In this document: piece by piece, positions 8,004-15,588 of the stretch
Layout of the letters: each line of letters starts with the position of its first letter
Position numbering within the stretch: the first letter of the stretch is position 1
NCBI GenBank assembly: GCA_019119045.1
Contig: DWXS01000035.1
Location: 1 to 41,921, forward strand
Reading direction: 5' to 3'
DNA length: 41,921 bases
Origin: Candidatus Mailhella merdavium
GTDB lineage: Bacteria; Desulfobacterota; Desulfovibrionia; Desulfovibrionales; Desulfovibrionaceae
The notes under the pieces: model-generated
The model's database searches: none
Told to the model about the DNA's origin: nothing
The model's input: only the letters and a program-made list of their open reading frames with translations
Made by a program: the position numbers and the translations under genes

Positions 8004-8750
8004 TTACTCGGCGGTTCCCATCCACTTTTCCCTGATGGCTTTTTCCGTTCCATCGGCGCGGATGGCGGCGAGACCCTTGTTGATGTCGTTTTTCAGCTGT
8101 TCGTCCTGCTTGCGGAATACGAAGCCGGCGTCTTCACCTTCAGACGTGATGAAGGCCAGTTTCATGAGGTCGGTGTATCCTTCCTTGCGGTTCGCATAGT
8201 AGGCGGCAACGGGGTCATCGCACATTACGGCGTCAATGCGGCCGACCTTCAGATCTTCAAAGGCCAGACCCACATCGTCATAGGCGGCAATATTGTCTGC
8301 GGGCAGGGCCTTTTGCAGCACGATATGGCCGGTCGTTCCGATCTGTGCGCCTACGCGCTTGCCCTTGAGGTCGTCCATGCCGGTCACGTTGGAGTCTTTG
8401 GGCACGACGCAGGCCTGCTTGAAGGAATAGAAGGGATCGGAGAACAGGTAATTTTTCTTCCGTGCGTCGGTGATGGTCACGCACGAAGCGATGATGTCGC
8501 AGTTGCCGGATTCCAGCAGGGAGAAGATTCCGTCCCAGGAGGTATTGACGAGCTTGACGTCATATCCGGCAGCCTTGGCGGCGGCGGTGATCACATCCAT
8601 TTCATAGCCGATGACGTTCTTTTCTTCATCCACCATGGTCATGGGCGGCCACAGGCTGGTAGCGACGACGAGCGTTTTCCCTGCGGCAGATGCGACTGAA
8701 GGAGCAATAAGCGCGGCGAGGAGCGCCAGCGCGGAAACGAAGCGTTTCAT
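8004..8750 (-). CDS. Periplasmic amino-acid-type solute-binding protein (family 3), copy 2
   Basis: This 248-residue protein has a signal peptide ending at SVASA (about residue 22) and the bacterial extracellular solute-binding protein family 3 fold, including WPPMTMVDEEKNVIGYEMDV near the start and the GYDV, DIIASCVTIT and IGTT motifs lining the ligand cleft. It would capture a polar amino acid for an ABC importer. It is about 60 percent similar by eye to the upstream gene ending at 8855, so the two are tandem duplicates. No permease or ATPase gene lies beside it. The start at 8750 has only a weak AAGAG about 12 bases upstream, and its expression may depend on readthrough from the first gene. 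Confidence 0.88.
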   Translation of the reverse strand: MKRFVSALALLAALIAPSVASAAGKTLVVATSLWPPMTMVDEEKNVIGYEMDVITAAAKAAGYDVKLVNTSWDGIFSLLESGNCDIIASCVTITDARKKNYLFSDPFYSFKQACVVPKDSNVTGMDDLKGKRVGAQIGTTGHIVLQKALPADNIAAYDDVGLAFEDLKVGRIDAVMCDDPVAAYYANRKEGYTDLMKLAFITSEGEDAGFVFRKQDEQLKNDINKGLAAIRADGTEKAIREKWMGTAE

Positions 8751-8804
8751 AAGGGCAGAACTCTTGATGAGAAATGGTGAACATCCCGTAAAAACACACT
8801 GCCT

Positions 8805-8833
8805 CGCCCGGCCTACGGGAAACAGACCGGGCG
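8805..8833 (-). other. Hairpin between the two binding-protein genes
   Basis: CGCCCGG (8805-8811) can pair with CCGGGCG (8827-8833). Read on the minus strand it is followed by TGTGTTTTTA about 10 bases on. It may be a partial terminator or an mRNA-stabilising loop that sets unequal expression of the tandem genes. Confidence 0.4.
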
Positions 8834-8854
8834 GGCGTTATATATGCGCGAGGC

Positions 8855-9607
8855 TTACTGCCCCATCTTCCACTGCGTGAGCAGAGCCTTTTCCGTGCCG
8901 TTTGCACGAACGCGGGCCAGAGCTTCATTGAACTGCTTCGCCAGTTCGGTATCTCCCTTGCGGAAGGCGAAGCCGACGCTTTCCCCTTCCTCCGTGAGGA
9001 AGGCAAGTTTCAGGGTGTTGGCGTATTCCGAATCATGGTTGGCGTAATAGGCGGCAACGGGGTCGTCGCAGACCACGGCGTCGATGTTGCCGTTTTTCAT
9101 GTCCTGAAAGGCCAGACCGATGTCGTCATAATTGCGCAGTTCGGCTTTCGGGGCCTGCTTCTGTACTGCGAAGGAGCCGGTTGTTCCGAGCTGGGCGCCG
9201 ACCTTTTTGCCCGCGAGATCAGCCATGGAAGCAATGGCGGAGCCGGTCGGCACCACGCAGGCCTGCTTCAGGGAATAGACGGGATCGGAAAAGAGAACGG
9301 CTTTCTGGCGTTCCGGGGTAATGGTCATGCAGGCGGCGATGAGATCGCAGTTGCCGCTTGCAACGTCGCTGATCAGACCGTCGAATTCCGCGTTTCTGAT
9401 GGTGATGTCGTACCCGGCTTCCTTGGCCACGGCGCGCACCAGATCCATTTCATAGCCCGTGATGTTTTTGTCCTTGTCCACGAACTGCATGGGCGGGAAG
9501 GTTGCGTTGGTGCCGACGACCAGAGTTTTTCCCTCCGCCCGTGCGGACGGAACGGACGGAACGACGAGCGCTGCGACAAGAGCCAGCGCCGTGACAATGC
9601 CTTTCAT
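8855..9607 (-). CDS. Periplasmic amino-acid-type solute-binding protein (family 3), copy 1
   Basis: This 250-residue protein has a signal peptide (about residues 1-24, ending SARA) and the family 3 solute-binding fold: NATFPPMQFVDKDKNITGYE at the N-lobe, DLIAACMTITPERQKA, and the QLGTTGSFA phosphate-like loop. It likely binds an amino acid in the periplasm and presents it to an ABC importer whose membrane genes are not in this window. GAGGGAA lies about 6 bases before the ATG at 9607, and a strong promoter lies 160 bases upstream, so it is the first gene of the pair. Ligand cannot be told from sequence alone. Confidence 0.9.
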   Translation of the reverse strand: MKGIVTALALVAALVVPSVPSARAEGKTLVVGTNATFPPMQFVDKDKNITGYEMDLVRAVAKEAGYDITIRNAEFDGLISDVASGNCDLIAACMTITPERQKAVLFSDPVYSLKQACVVPTGSAIASMADLAGKKVGAQLGTTGSFAVQKQAPKAELRNYDDIGLAFQDMKNGNIDAVVCDDPVAAYYANHDSEYANTLKLAFLTEEGESVGFAFRKGDTELAKQFNEALARVRANGTEKALLTQWKMGQ

Positions 9608-9767
9608 GGGCGTTCCCTCGTGTTAAGGTGAAAAAAGTATCCGCTTCCGCTTGCTGTCTGCGCTCCGCCTTTCTGCCCGCAGGGCAGACCGGAATTGCGG
9701 GAACATGACGTCGGTCGAACCGGCATTTTCCCGGCAGAAAGCCCGGAGGCGAACGAATGCCAATGAG

Positions 9768-9795
9768 CTTATAGACCTGTGCATGAGGCTGTCAA
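9768..9795 (-). promoter_or_regulatory. Sigma-70 promoter for the binding-protein pair
   Basis: On the minus strand TTGACA (9795-9790) and TATAAG (9773-9768) are separated by 16 bases, an almost perfect match. Transcription would begin near 9761, giving a leader of about 150 bases that contains a CTGCCCTGCGGGCAG hairpin before the start codon. Confidence 0.75.
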
Positions 9796-9836
9796 GGGAA
9801 TGACGGGGACTGTGTGACAGCCAAGAAAAAAACTTT

Positions 9837-9873
9837 ATTTGAAATTGACATTCAAATTCATAAAAGATAAAGA
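9837..9873 (+). promoter_or_regulatory. Promoter with overlapping Fur-like inverted repeat, upstream of the Cys-tailed protein
   Basis: TTGACA (9845-9850) and TAAAGA (9868-9873) are spaced by 17 bases. The -35 is embedded in a perfect 7-bp inverted repeat, ATTTGAA (9837-9843) and TTCAAAT (9851-9857), with a 7-base centre. The half-sites resemble the TGAAA/TTTCA arms reported for Fur sites in Desulfovibrio, recalled from memory rather than searched. A repressor bound here would block polymerase. The AT-rich island stands out against its GC-rich surroundings. Confidence 0.55.
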
Positions 9874-10005
9874 TATCTCTGACCCGGGGTACAGACTCCG
9901 TATTTTTGTTTGTTTTGTGATGCGTGGTGCAGTGTCCGCTCCGGGTGGAGGCTGTACCTGATTGGAAAATGAGAGAATCGTCACAGCTTCGGAAAAGGAG
10001 AGATT

Positions 10006-10434
10006 ATGAGCAGGGATTTTCAGATGCAGTTTCGGCACAGTGAAGGTAACCTTCATATACGCACGAGCGGAAAACTTGACGTCGATGCGGCGCGGGAACT
10101 GCTGAAGCTGTTCGTTTCGGAATATCGTCACGGGGGGAGGATTTTTGTCGATACTGCCGGACTGGAGGATATACATCCGGCTGTCCGGGGGCTGCTGGAT
10201 TCCGGGTTGCCGGAAAGCTCCGTCGCTCCCTCATCCCTGTATTTTAAGGGGGAAAAGGGGTTTCAGATCGCACCTGCCGGGTGCAGGGTGATTGTCATGG
10301 CCCGCGACGGGAAGGAAAAACGAAAAACGGGGACACCGCGGGGGCGGCGTTTTTCCAGGCATGTATGCTGTGGAAAGTGTGCGCACTGCACCTGTCATGG
10401 ACAGGGGCATGGAGAAGGGGGGCATTGTGATTGA
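10006..10434 (+). CDS. Small STAS-like protein with Cys/His-rich C-terminal tail
   Basis: The first 100 or so residues of this 142-residue protein alternate strand and helix in a way that resembles STAS/anti-anti-sigma folds: NLHIRTSGKLDVDAARELL, then GGRIFVDTAGLEDIHPAV. The final 25 residues change character completely: HVCCGKCAHCTCHGQGHGEG, with five Cys and several His, suited to binding a metal or an iron-sulfur cluster. I do not recognise a named family with known function; the STAS comparison is inference. AAGGAG lies 5 bases before the ATG at 10006. It appears monocistronic and its promoter carries a Fur-like operator, so iron- or metal-linked regulation is plausible. The Ser/Thr phosphorylated in classical STAS regulators is not identifiable. 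Confidence 0.7.
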   Translation: MSRDFQMQFRHSEGNLHIRTSGKLDVDAARELLKLFVSEYRHGGRIFVDTAGLEDIHPAVRGLLDSGLPESSVAPSSLYFKGEKGFQIAPAGCRVIVMARDGKEKRKTGTPRGRRFSRHVCCGKCAHCTCHGQGHGEGGHCD

Positions 10435-10527
10435 AAAAGTTCCCTCCCCATGCATGGAAGAAGCGGAACAAGCCCGCGCGATAGTGAAGGAGAAGCGGAG
10501 CTTTTCGGAACAGGTGTTCCCGGAAAG
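10435..10527. other. Start of a 430-base gene-free stretch
   Basis: From 10435 to 10865 there is no supported gene; open frames on both strands lack ribosome-binding sites and family features. Apart from the hairpin at 10528-10579 I see nothing that can be named. Confidence 0.5.
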
Positions 10528-10579
10528 GGGCTGCGGGTTCCCGTTTCGAATCACATGAACGGGAAAAGATTCGCAGCCC
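10528..10579. other. Strong two-tier hairpin in the gene-free stretch
   Basis: GGGCTGCG (10528-10535) pairs with CGCAGCCC (10572-10579), and inside it CCCGTT (10540-10545) pairs with AACGGG (10558-10563), leaving a 12-base apical loop. No T-run follows, so it is not a typical terminator for the upstream gene. It might be part of a small RNA or mRNA 3' structure. Confidence 0.5.
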
Positions 10580-10865
10580 GCGCAAGGTGAGCCATAAGCG
10601 TTGAATGTATCCGGCAGTATAGTCCCAAAACATTGTGGTCGTCTTTTCATGCAATGAATTCACTATGATATGCGGCCTTTCCAGAGCGGTAAATCCAGGC
10701 CGAGGTGCGGCGGTTTTAATATCGTGTATGCCGGGGAGCAGCATCGGGAGGAATCCCTGTCGGCCTCTCTCCGCAGCTTCCTGTCGTTGAATTTTGTCAG
10801 ATTCCCTTGCCGGGGCATGTGGACGGCCTCCCATTCCTGTTGGGCGGCTTTTCGCGGGGCACGGC

Positions 10866-11714
10866 TCACGCGGACTTGTCTTCGTCCCCGGCGCGCAGAC
10901 AGGCCAGATAGGCCAGAAAGGGGAGTTTTTTGCGGCGGCAGTCCACATACGCAAGCGCATATTGCCGGAAGGTGAGGCGGTTTTCATAGATCCGATAGCG
11001 TCGTTCCGGCCCTGCAAAAGGCAGGGCAAAGCGGCGTCCTATGCCCGGATGAATGGGCTGGTGCAGCTGCCTGTCGCAGTCCAGAGCGTCTCCTTCGCTG
11101 TCGAGAACGGAGTTGGGAAGGCTGGGCAGATGCAGTCTGTCCAGCACGGCGTTCGCCACCATGAGGGAGAGCTTCGGTGCGGGGTGATTCACCGTGGTAA
11201 AAAGCTGCTCTTCCTTCCAGTGCGCATCGATGAAATTTTCCAGAGAGATGATTGCATTGCCGTCCTTCTGTTTCTGATAGGTTCGCGATTCGTTGATGCG
11301 TTCCTCGATATTGCAGATGGCATCCAGCCGGCCGTGAAGACAGACATGCAGAATTTCCGCCGGGCTTAATCCTTTATCCGTCAGATAATCAAGGCAGATG
11401 TCGCCGAAATTCATGGAGCTGTCGCTCGTCCAGAAGGGCCAGTAGCCCATGAAGAAAAGGTTGGGCAGGCAGAGGGATACGGCATTGCGGGGCAGACGGG
11501 AGAGCAGATTTTCCGAGGCCAGATCCCCCCATTGCGGGCCGAGATGCTGATACAGAAAAAGACTACAGTGTTCCAGCGCGTCGGAGGGGACGGGGCTGCG
11601 ATCATAATTGGTGATGTGGAGTATGTCCCAGCGGCGGGAAAAGGCGGGGCTGAGACGCAGCAGCCTGGTCAGCGGGCCGCCCTGACAGTTTGCGTGCAGG
11701 ATACAGATCGACAC
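10866..11714 (-). CDS. WcbI-family polysaccharide biosynthesis protein (putative acyltransferase)
   Basis: This 282-residue protein begins with the WcbI-type motif SICILHANCQGGPLTRLL and contains LPNLFFMGYWPFW near residue 90, both typical of the capsule-biosynthesis family whose structural prototype binds coenzyme A or acetyl-CoA. It may acetylate or otherwise modify a surface glycan. The GTG at 11714 is preferred: AAGGA lies 7 bases upstream and a promoter at 11777-11805 begins transcription just before it, whereas an upstream ATG at 11828 lies outside that transcript and adds a poorly conserved-looking leader. The gene stands alone with no glycosyltransferase neighbours, which suggests a late or transferred addition. 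Confidence 0.72.
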   Translation of the reverse strand: MSICILHANCQGGPLTRLLRLSPAFSRRWDILHITNYDRSPVPSDALEHCSLFLYQHLGPQWGDLASENLLSRLPRNAVSLCLPNLFFMGYWPFWTSDSSMNFGDICLDYLTDKGLSPAEILHVCLHGRLDAICNIEERINESRTYQKQKDGNAIISLENFIDAHWKEEQLFTTVNHPAPKLSLMVANAVLDRLHLPSLPNSVLDSEGDALDCDRQLHQPIHPGIGRRFALPFAGPERRYRIYENRLTFRQYALAYVDCRRKKLPFLAYLACLRAGDEDKSA

Positions 11715-11776
11715 GGTGTTTCCTTGCGGGAAGACGGATATCGGGGCGGTGCGTATATGCTCTGCCCCGCAGGGCC

Positions 11777-11805
11777 ATGCTAGCGCGAAAAAATTTTGCT
11801 TACAA
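11777..11805 (-). promoter_or_regulatory. Promoter for the WcbI-family gene
   Basis: On the minus strand TTGTAA (11805-11800) and TAGCAT (11782-11777) are separated by 17 bases. The predicted start near 11770 leaves a 55-base leader to the GTG at 11714 and supports that start codon. Confidence 0.5.
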
Positions 11806-11840
11806 GGAGGAAGTGTTTGAATCCTCATGGCTTTTGCCCC

Positions 11841-11869
11841 TTGCCGCAGTGGTCAATGGCTGGTATGAG
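11841..11869 (+). promoter_or_regulatory. Possible promoter for the DUF47-PiT operon
   Basis: TTGCCG (11841-11846) and TATGAG (11864-11869) are spaced by 17 bases, each with four of six consensus matches. No Pho box is recognisable in the 190-base leader that follows. Confidence 0.35.
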
Positions 11870-12059
11870 AAAGGAAGCGCCGGACTTCTGGTTTTGAACG
11901 GATGTCTGTGCCCATGGCGGCCGGATACGGATGCTCCTCCGGGGAACGTAAGGGAATGTCGTGGCCGTCCGGAATCTTGAAAGGCATATGGTCACCGACC
12001 CGGAAGGCCGGGCCGGGCTTCCCGTCATACGGCTCAGGCCGTCAGTTTCAGGAGAACGC

Positions 12060-12689
12060 ATGTTCGCACGACTCTTGCCCCGTTCCGCGCCTTATTTCGA
12101 GTATTTTGCCCGGCAGAATTCCATATTGCAGAAAATGACGCTGCTGCTTTCAGGTGAACTTGCGCCGGGCAAGCAGATGGAAAGCAATGTCCGTGAACTT
12201 ACGCGCCTCGAGGCGGAAGCGGATGACTTGCAGCATACCATCATCCACGAACTTTCGCAGACCTTCATCACGCCTATCGACCGGGAGGATATTTACGCCA
12301 TCAGCACGGCGCAGGAACGCACCATCGACAGCCTGAACAGTCTGGGCACGCGTTTTTATTTGTTTTCCTTCGTGTATGTGCGTTTCCCCGCCAAGAAGTG
12401 CGTGGATGACATGTATCAGATGGCGCTTGCCATCGGAGAAATGTTGGACTGTCTGAAGGAAAAGCAGCCCCCCACGGAGCCTGTGGCGCGTATTCACGGC
12501 CTGAAGGAAAATTGCGAAATGCTTCTCGGCGTGGGACTTGGAGAGCTTCAGGACAGCGAGGTGACAAGTTTCGAACAGGTCAAGCAGCTTATGGTCTGGA
12601 CGCAGCTTTATGACCGCATCGAGCAGACGCTGCTGCTTTTTTCCGAACTGACCGACACTCTTGAACAAGCGGTACTCAAATATGCCTGA
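12060..12689 (+). CDS. DUF47 (PhoU-like) phosphate transport accessory protein
   Basis: This 209-residue, wholly helical protein belongs to the DUF47/PhoU_div family whose genes accompany PiT transporters and are thought to regulate them. The metal-binding-type E/D-rich helices are seen in the segment RLEAEADDLQHTIIHEL near residue 45 and in ITPIDREDIYAIS near 70, the typical signature. The ATG at 12060 has AGGAG 5 bases upstream; longer extensions lack a site. Its stop overlaps the start of the PiT gene by 8 bases, implying coupled translation. Cytosolic. Confidence 0.88.
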   Translation: MFARLLPRSAPYFEYFARQNSILQKMTLLLSGELAPGKQMESNVRELTRLEAEADDLQHTIIHELSQTFITPIDREDIYAISTAQERTIDSLNSLGTRFYLFSFVYVRFPAKKCVDDMYQMALAIGEMLDCLKEKQPPTEPVARIHGLKENCEMLLGVGLGELQDSEVTSFEQVKQLMVWTQLYDRIEQTLLLFSELTDTLEQAVLKYA

Positions 12690-13689
12690 TCTGCCGCTTC
12701 TGCTCGTTCTTATCGTGGCCGTGGCTCTGGTGTTCGATTTTACCAACGGGGCTCACGACTCGGCCAATGCCATCGCCACCGTGGTTTCCACCAAGGTTCT
12801 CAGCCCGCGCACGGCCGTACTCATGGCCGCGAGCCTCAATCTCATCGGGGCCATGCTGGGCGATCAGGTCGCCACCACGCTGGGCAAGGGCGTCGTCAAT
12901 CCCGATATGCTCAACGGCTCGCAACTGCTGGTACTCGGCGCGCTGCTCGGAGCCATAGGCTGGAACCTCATCACCTGGTACGTGGGGATACCTTCCTCGT
13001 CCTCTCATGCTCTCATCGGCGGTCTTATCGGGGCTGCCGTGGTTCATGCGGGCTTTTCCTCGCTGAACGGGCAGTCCATTGTGGACAAGATTCTCATTCC
13101 GCTGTTCATGTCGCCGCTGTGCGGCTTTCTGGCGGGATATCTGCTGATGGAGCTGATAAAGATCGTCTGCTGGCATTTCAACAGGCACAGGACAAACAAA
13201 TTCTTTCATCATTTTCAGATATGCTCTGCCGCCTTCATGGCCGTCAGCCACGGACTCAACGACGCGCAGAAAACCATGGGGATCATCACGCTTGCCCTGT
13301 ATCTTTTCGGCGAGATCGACGTAATTCATGTGCCGCTCTGGGTTAAGCTGTTCTGTGCCACGGCCATGGCCATGGGGACGGCCGTGGGCGGATGGAAGAT
13401 CGTCAAGACCATGGGGCACAAGATATTCAAGCTCGAACCCGTGCATGGCGTGGCTGCGGAAACTTCTGCCTCTCTCGTCATTATCGGGGCGTCCATGTTC
13501 GGTGCGCCCATAAGCACCACCCACACCATCACGGCCTGTATTTTCGGCGTGGGAAGCACCAAGCGTCTGAGCGCCGTGCGCTGGGGGGTGGCAGGGCAGC
13601 TTGTGACGGCGTGGCTGCTTACCATACCGGCGGCTGCCTTCATGGGAGGCTTTTTCTTCTGGTTGCTTCATGCTGTCGGGCTTGGCTAA
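12682..13689 (+). CDS. pit: PiT family inorganic phosphate transporter
   Basis: This 335-residue integral membrane protein takes up phosphate (probably as a metal-phosphate complex or with cations) across the inner membrane. Both halves of the internal duplication carry the PiT signatures: FDFTNGAHDSANAIATVV near residue 15 and SHGLNDAQKTMGIITLAL near 190. About ten membrane segments are visible. The length fits the short PiT forms that lack a large central loop. It overlaps the upstream DUF47 gene by 8 bases (ATGCCTGA) and is followed by a strong terminator, so the two genes form a closed operon. Confidence 0.93.
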   Translation: MPDLPLLLVLIVAVALVFDFTNGAHDSANAIATVVSTKVLSPRTAVLMAASLNLIGAMLGDQVATTLGKGVVNPDMLNGSQLLVLGALLGAIGWNLITWYVGIPSSSSHALIGGLIGAAVVHAGFSSLNGQSIVDKILIPLFMSPLCGFLAGYLLMELIKIVCWHFNRHRTNKFFHHFQICSAAFMAVSHGLNDAQKTMGIITLALYLFGEIDVIHVPLWVKLFCATAMAMGTAVGGWKIVKTMGHKIFKLEPVHGVAAETSASLVIIGASMFGAPISTTHTITACIFGVGSTKRLSAVRWGVAGQLVTAWLLTIPAAAFMGGFFFWLLHAVGLG

Positions 13690-13764
13690 GGCCGTTCTCC
13701 ATTAACCATTCTAAGCGAAAGAAACGAATATTCTGCAATGTCGGGAGCTTGCCCTACATGTTTT

Positions 13765-13794
13765 GCCGGAGAAGTTCGACTTCTCCGGCCTTTT
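13765..13794 (+). terminator. Intrinsic terminator after the phosphate transport operon
   Basis: GCCGGAGAAG (13765-13774) and CTTCTCCGGC (13780-13789) form a perfect 10-bp stem with a 5-base loop, followed by C and four T. Confidence 0.85.
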
Positions 13795-13844
13795 CATGCG
13801 GGCAACTTCGGGACGGAGCTTCTGAACACTTGGGAAGGCTGAAA

Positions 13845-14771
13845 ATGAAGGAAGGCGGTGTTGCCGGACATTTTGTCGCGCTGTTCACCATCGTTGTCTG
13901 GGGAACAACATTTGTATCTACTAAGGTGCTTCTGCGGGATCTTGTTCCCGTAGAAATATTGTTTTTCCGTTTCCTGATCGGACTTGCTGCGCTGACCGTT
14001 ATTTATCCGCATAGGCTGAAGCTGCGTGAGCGGAAACACGAGCTGCTGTTCATGGGGGCGGGCTTGACGGGGATCACCCTGTATTTTCTGCTGGAAAATA
14101 TTGCGCTTTCTTTTACGTTGGCCTCCAACGTGAGCGTTATCTGTTCGCTTGCTCCCTTCTTTACCGCGCTTGTCGCGCAACTGTTTCTGCGGGGAGAAGG
14201 ACTGAGCTGTGCCTTTTTTACGGGCTTTGTCATTTCCATTGCCGGGGTTGTTCTCCTTTCCCTGCATACGGGAAGCCGTTTTGAACTTAACCCATTGGGA
14301 GACCTTCTGGCTCTGGGTGCGTCGATCGTATGGGCCTTTTATGCCGTGCTGACGCGGAAAATAGGGATACTCGGCTATCACCCCGTACAGGTTGTACGGC
14401 GGAGTTTTTTCTGGGGGCTGCTGTTCATGCTGCCCGTATTGGCGCCGCTGGGCTTTCGGATGGATTTTTCGTGGTTGAACAGACCGCTTGTTCTGGCAAA
14501 CATTTTGTTTCTTGGATGTTGTGCCTCGGCCTTATGCTTTGTCACTTGGAATGTGGCCGTGCGTCTGATCGGCGCTGTGAAAAGCAGCGCATACATCTAT
14601 CTTATTCCCGTGGTAACGGTCACAGGTGCCGTCTTTGTGCTGCACGAAACGCTTACTCCGGCCGGTTGTGCAGGAATTGCCCTGACCTTGCTCGGCCTTG
14701 CCGTGTCTGAAGGAAAGTGGGAGAAATTTCGTCGGCTGATAAAAAAATACTGCGGCAGCCCTGCTGAATGA
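13845..14771 (+). CDS. EamA/DMT family permease
   Basis: This 308-residue protein has ten predicted membrane helices in two five-helix EamA repeats (about 5-140 and 150-295), typical of the drug/metabolite transporter superfamily. Features include FFRFLIG in the first repeat and YIYLIPVVTVTGAVFVLHETLT near residue 245, close to the family end motif. Likely substrates are amino acids, metabolites or small toxic compounds; none can be assigned. The ATG at 13845 has GGGAAGG about 6 bases upstream. It sits between two terminators and is probably monocistronic. Codon use is slightly more AT-rich than its neighbours. Confidence 0.88.
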   Translation: MKEGGVAGHFVALFTIVVWGTTFVSTKVLLRDLVPVEILFFRFLIGLAALTVIYPHRLKLRERKHELLFMGAGLTGITLYFLLENIALSFTLASNVSVICSLAPFFTALVAQLFLRGEGLSCAFFTGFVISIAGVVLLSLHTGSRFELNPLGDLLALGASIVWAFYAVLTRKIGILGYHPVQVVRRSFFWGLLFMLPVLAPLGFRMDFSWLNRPLVLANILFLGCCASALCFVTWNVAVRLIGAVKSSAYIYLIPVVTVTGAVFVLHETLTPAGCAGIALTLLGLAVSEGKWEKFRRLIKKYCGSPAE

Positions 14772-14950
14772 AAAAGATTTGCTCTCAGAGCCGACAGGAG
14801 TATGTCGAAAGCCGGTACGGAAGATGGTCTAGCCCCGGTGGAGGGCAAAACTCCGAACCAGGCTTTTCTATGAGGGCAGAAGCTCATGAAGAGAGGCCCC
14901 TCCTGCTTTCAACAGGTATTGGAAAGGAAACCGATGGCACGGGCACGGAC

Positions 14951-14986
14951 AAAAAAAGCCCTGTTCCGAAAGGAACAGGGCTTTTT
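14951..14986. terminator. Bidirectional terminator between EamA and the HhH protein
   Basis: Seven A, then GCCCTGTTCC (14958-14967), a GAAA tetraloop, GGAACAGGGC (14972-14981) and five T. The A and T tracts flank a perfect stem, so it can end transcription from both convergent genes. The 180 bases between the EamA stop and this element show nothing recognisable. Confidence 0.92.
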
Positions 14987-15044
14987 ACATGTCATCCTAC
15001 ACGGAACCTGTCAGCAGGTTCCAAGGGATATACTCAGGCCTGTC

Positions 15045-15347
15045 TTAGCAGTTGCATTCCGCACCGGCGACAGCTTCCAGACCGACATGAGGCTTGATGC
15101 TTTCCAGCAGTTCCTTGGTTATGCCGGGGACTTCGGTCAGTTCGTCCATGGACTGGATGTCGCCCATGTCGTCACGGTACTGCACGATTCCTGTGGCCAG
15201 TTCTTCATTCAGGCCGGGAACCTGAGCAAGCTGTTCCACGGTGGCGGTGTTGATGTTGAGCAGTTCACCTTCGGCAAAAGCGCCCTGAACAGGAATGAGA
15301 AGGGCGGCGGCGATAACAGCGGCGGCGATGTTGTGGCGCAGATTCAT
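15045..15347 (-). CDS. Secreted ComEA-like helix-hairpin-helix protein
   Basis: This 100-residue protein has a signal peptide (residues 1-25, cut after GAFA) and one ComEA-type double helix-hairpin-helix domain: LLNINTATVEQLAQVPGLN followed by MDELTEVPGITKELLESIKP. Such domains bind DNA non-specifically; in competent bacteria ComEA takes up DNA in the periplasm, but many small secreted members have no known role. It ends in CNC, which could be redox-active or metal-binding. AAGGAG lies about 9 bases before the ATG. A promoter 210 bases upstream gives a long structured leader. Role in DNA uptake is an inference only. Confidence 0.87.
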   Translation of the reverse strand: MNLRHNIAAAVIAAALLIPVQGAFAEGELLNINTATVEQLAQVPGLNEELATGIVQYRDDMGDIQSMDELTEVPGITKELLESIKPHVGLEAVAGAECNC

Positions 15348-15553
15348 GATTATGTACTCCTTCCGAGCTGGACGGCAGACGGGCCGTTGCTCTTGTCAAT
15401 AGGAAACTTGCGGGAAGAAAGTCCCGCCCGATCGGTTATGCCTTTTCCGGGTAGCGTCAGATATGGCGGCTCCTGGTCTGAATTCAGGAATACCCGATCT
15501 CCGTTTCTGGTTTGCTGCCTTGTCGGCAGACTACGAGAGGCAACCTCGTGTCA
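15348..15553 (-). promoter_or_regulatory. Long structured 5' leader of the HhH protein gene (riboswitch-like, unclassified)
   Basis: From the predicted transcription start the minus-strand RNA folds by eye into a three-way junction: CTCCGT and ACGGAG close it, with ACGAG/CTCGT and CTGCC/GGCAG arms inside. A second domain follows, closed by CGGGTA and TACCCG with an inner CCTG/CAGG stem, then a GCGGGA/TCCCGC hairpin near 15411-15426. I could not match it to FMN, TPP, SAM, cobalamin, glycine, purine or c-di-GMP aptamers. Confidence 0.5.
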
Positions 15554-15558
15554 CGGAG

Positions 15559-15588
15559 AGTATATAAGACTTTTTCGGCTAAATGCAA
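15559..15588 (-). promoter_or_regulatory. Promoter for the HhH protein leader
   Basis: On the minus strand TTGCAT (15588-15583) and TATACT (15564-15559) are spaced by 18 bases, a good match. The start would fall near 15552, exactly where the first stem of the structured leader begins. Confidence 0.65.

Noticed and set aside
10540-10556. A T-loop-like TTCGAATC suggesting a tRNA
   Set aside because: No acceptor, anticodon or D-arm pairing can be built around it; the bases belong to the nested hairpin.
11715-11828. A longer start for the WcbI-like gene at ATG 11828
   Set aside because: The promoter at 11777-11805 lies inside the extension and the conserved motif begins at the GTG at 11714, which has its own AAGGA site.
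11806-11980. A small plus-strand frame after AAGGAGG near 11804
   Set aside because: GTG starts only two bases after the site and the peptide has no recognisable features; the A/G-rich stretch more likely reflects the opposite-strand promoter.
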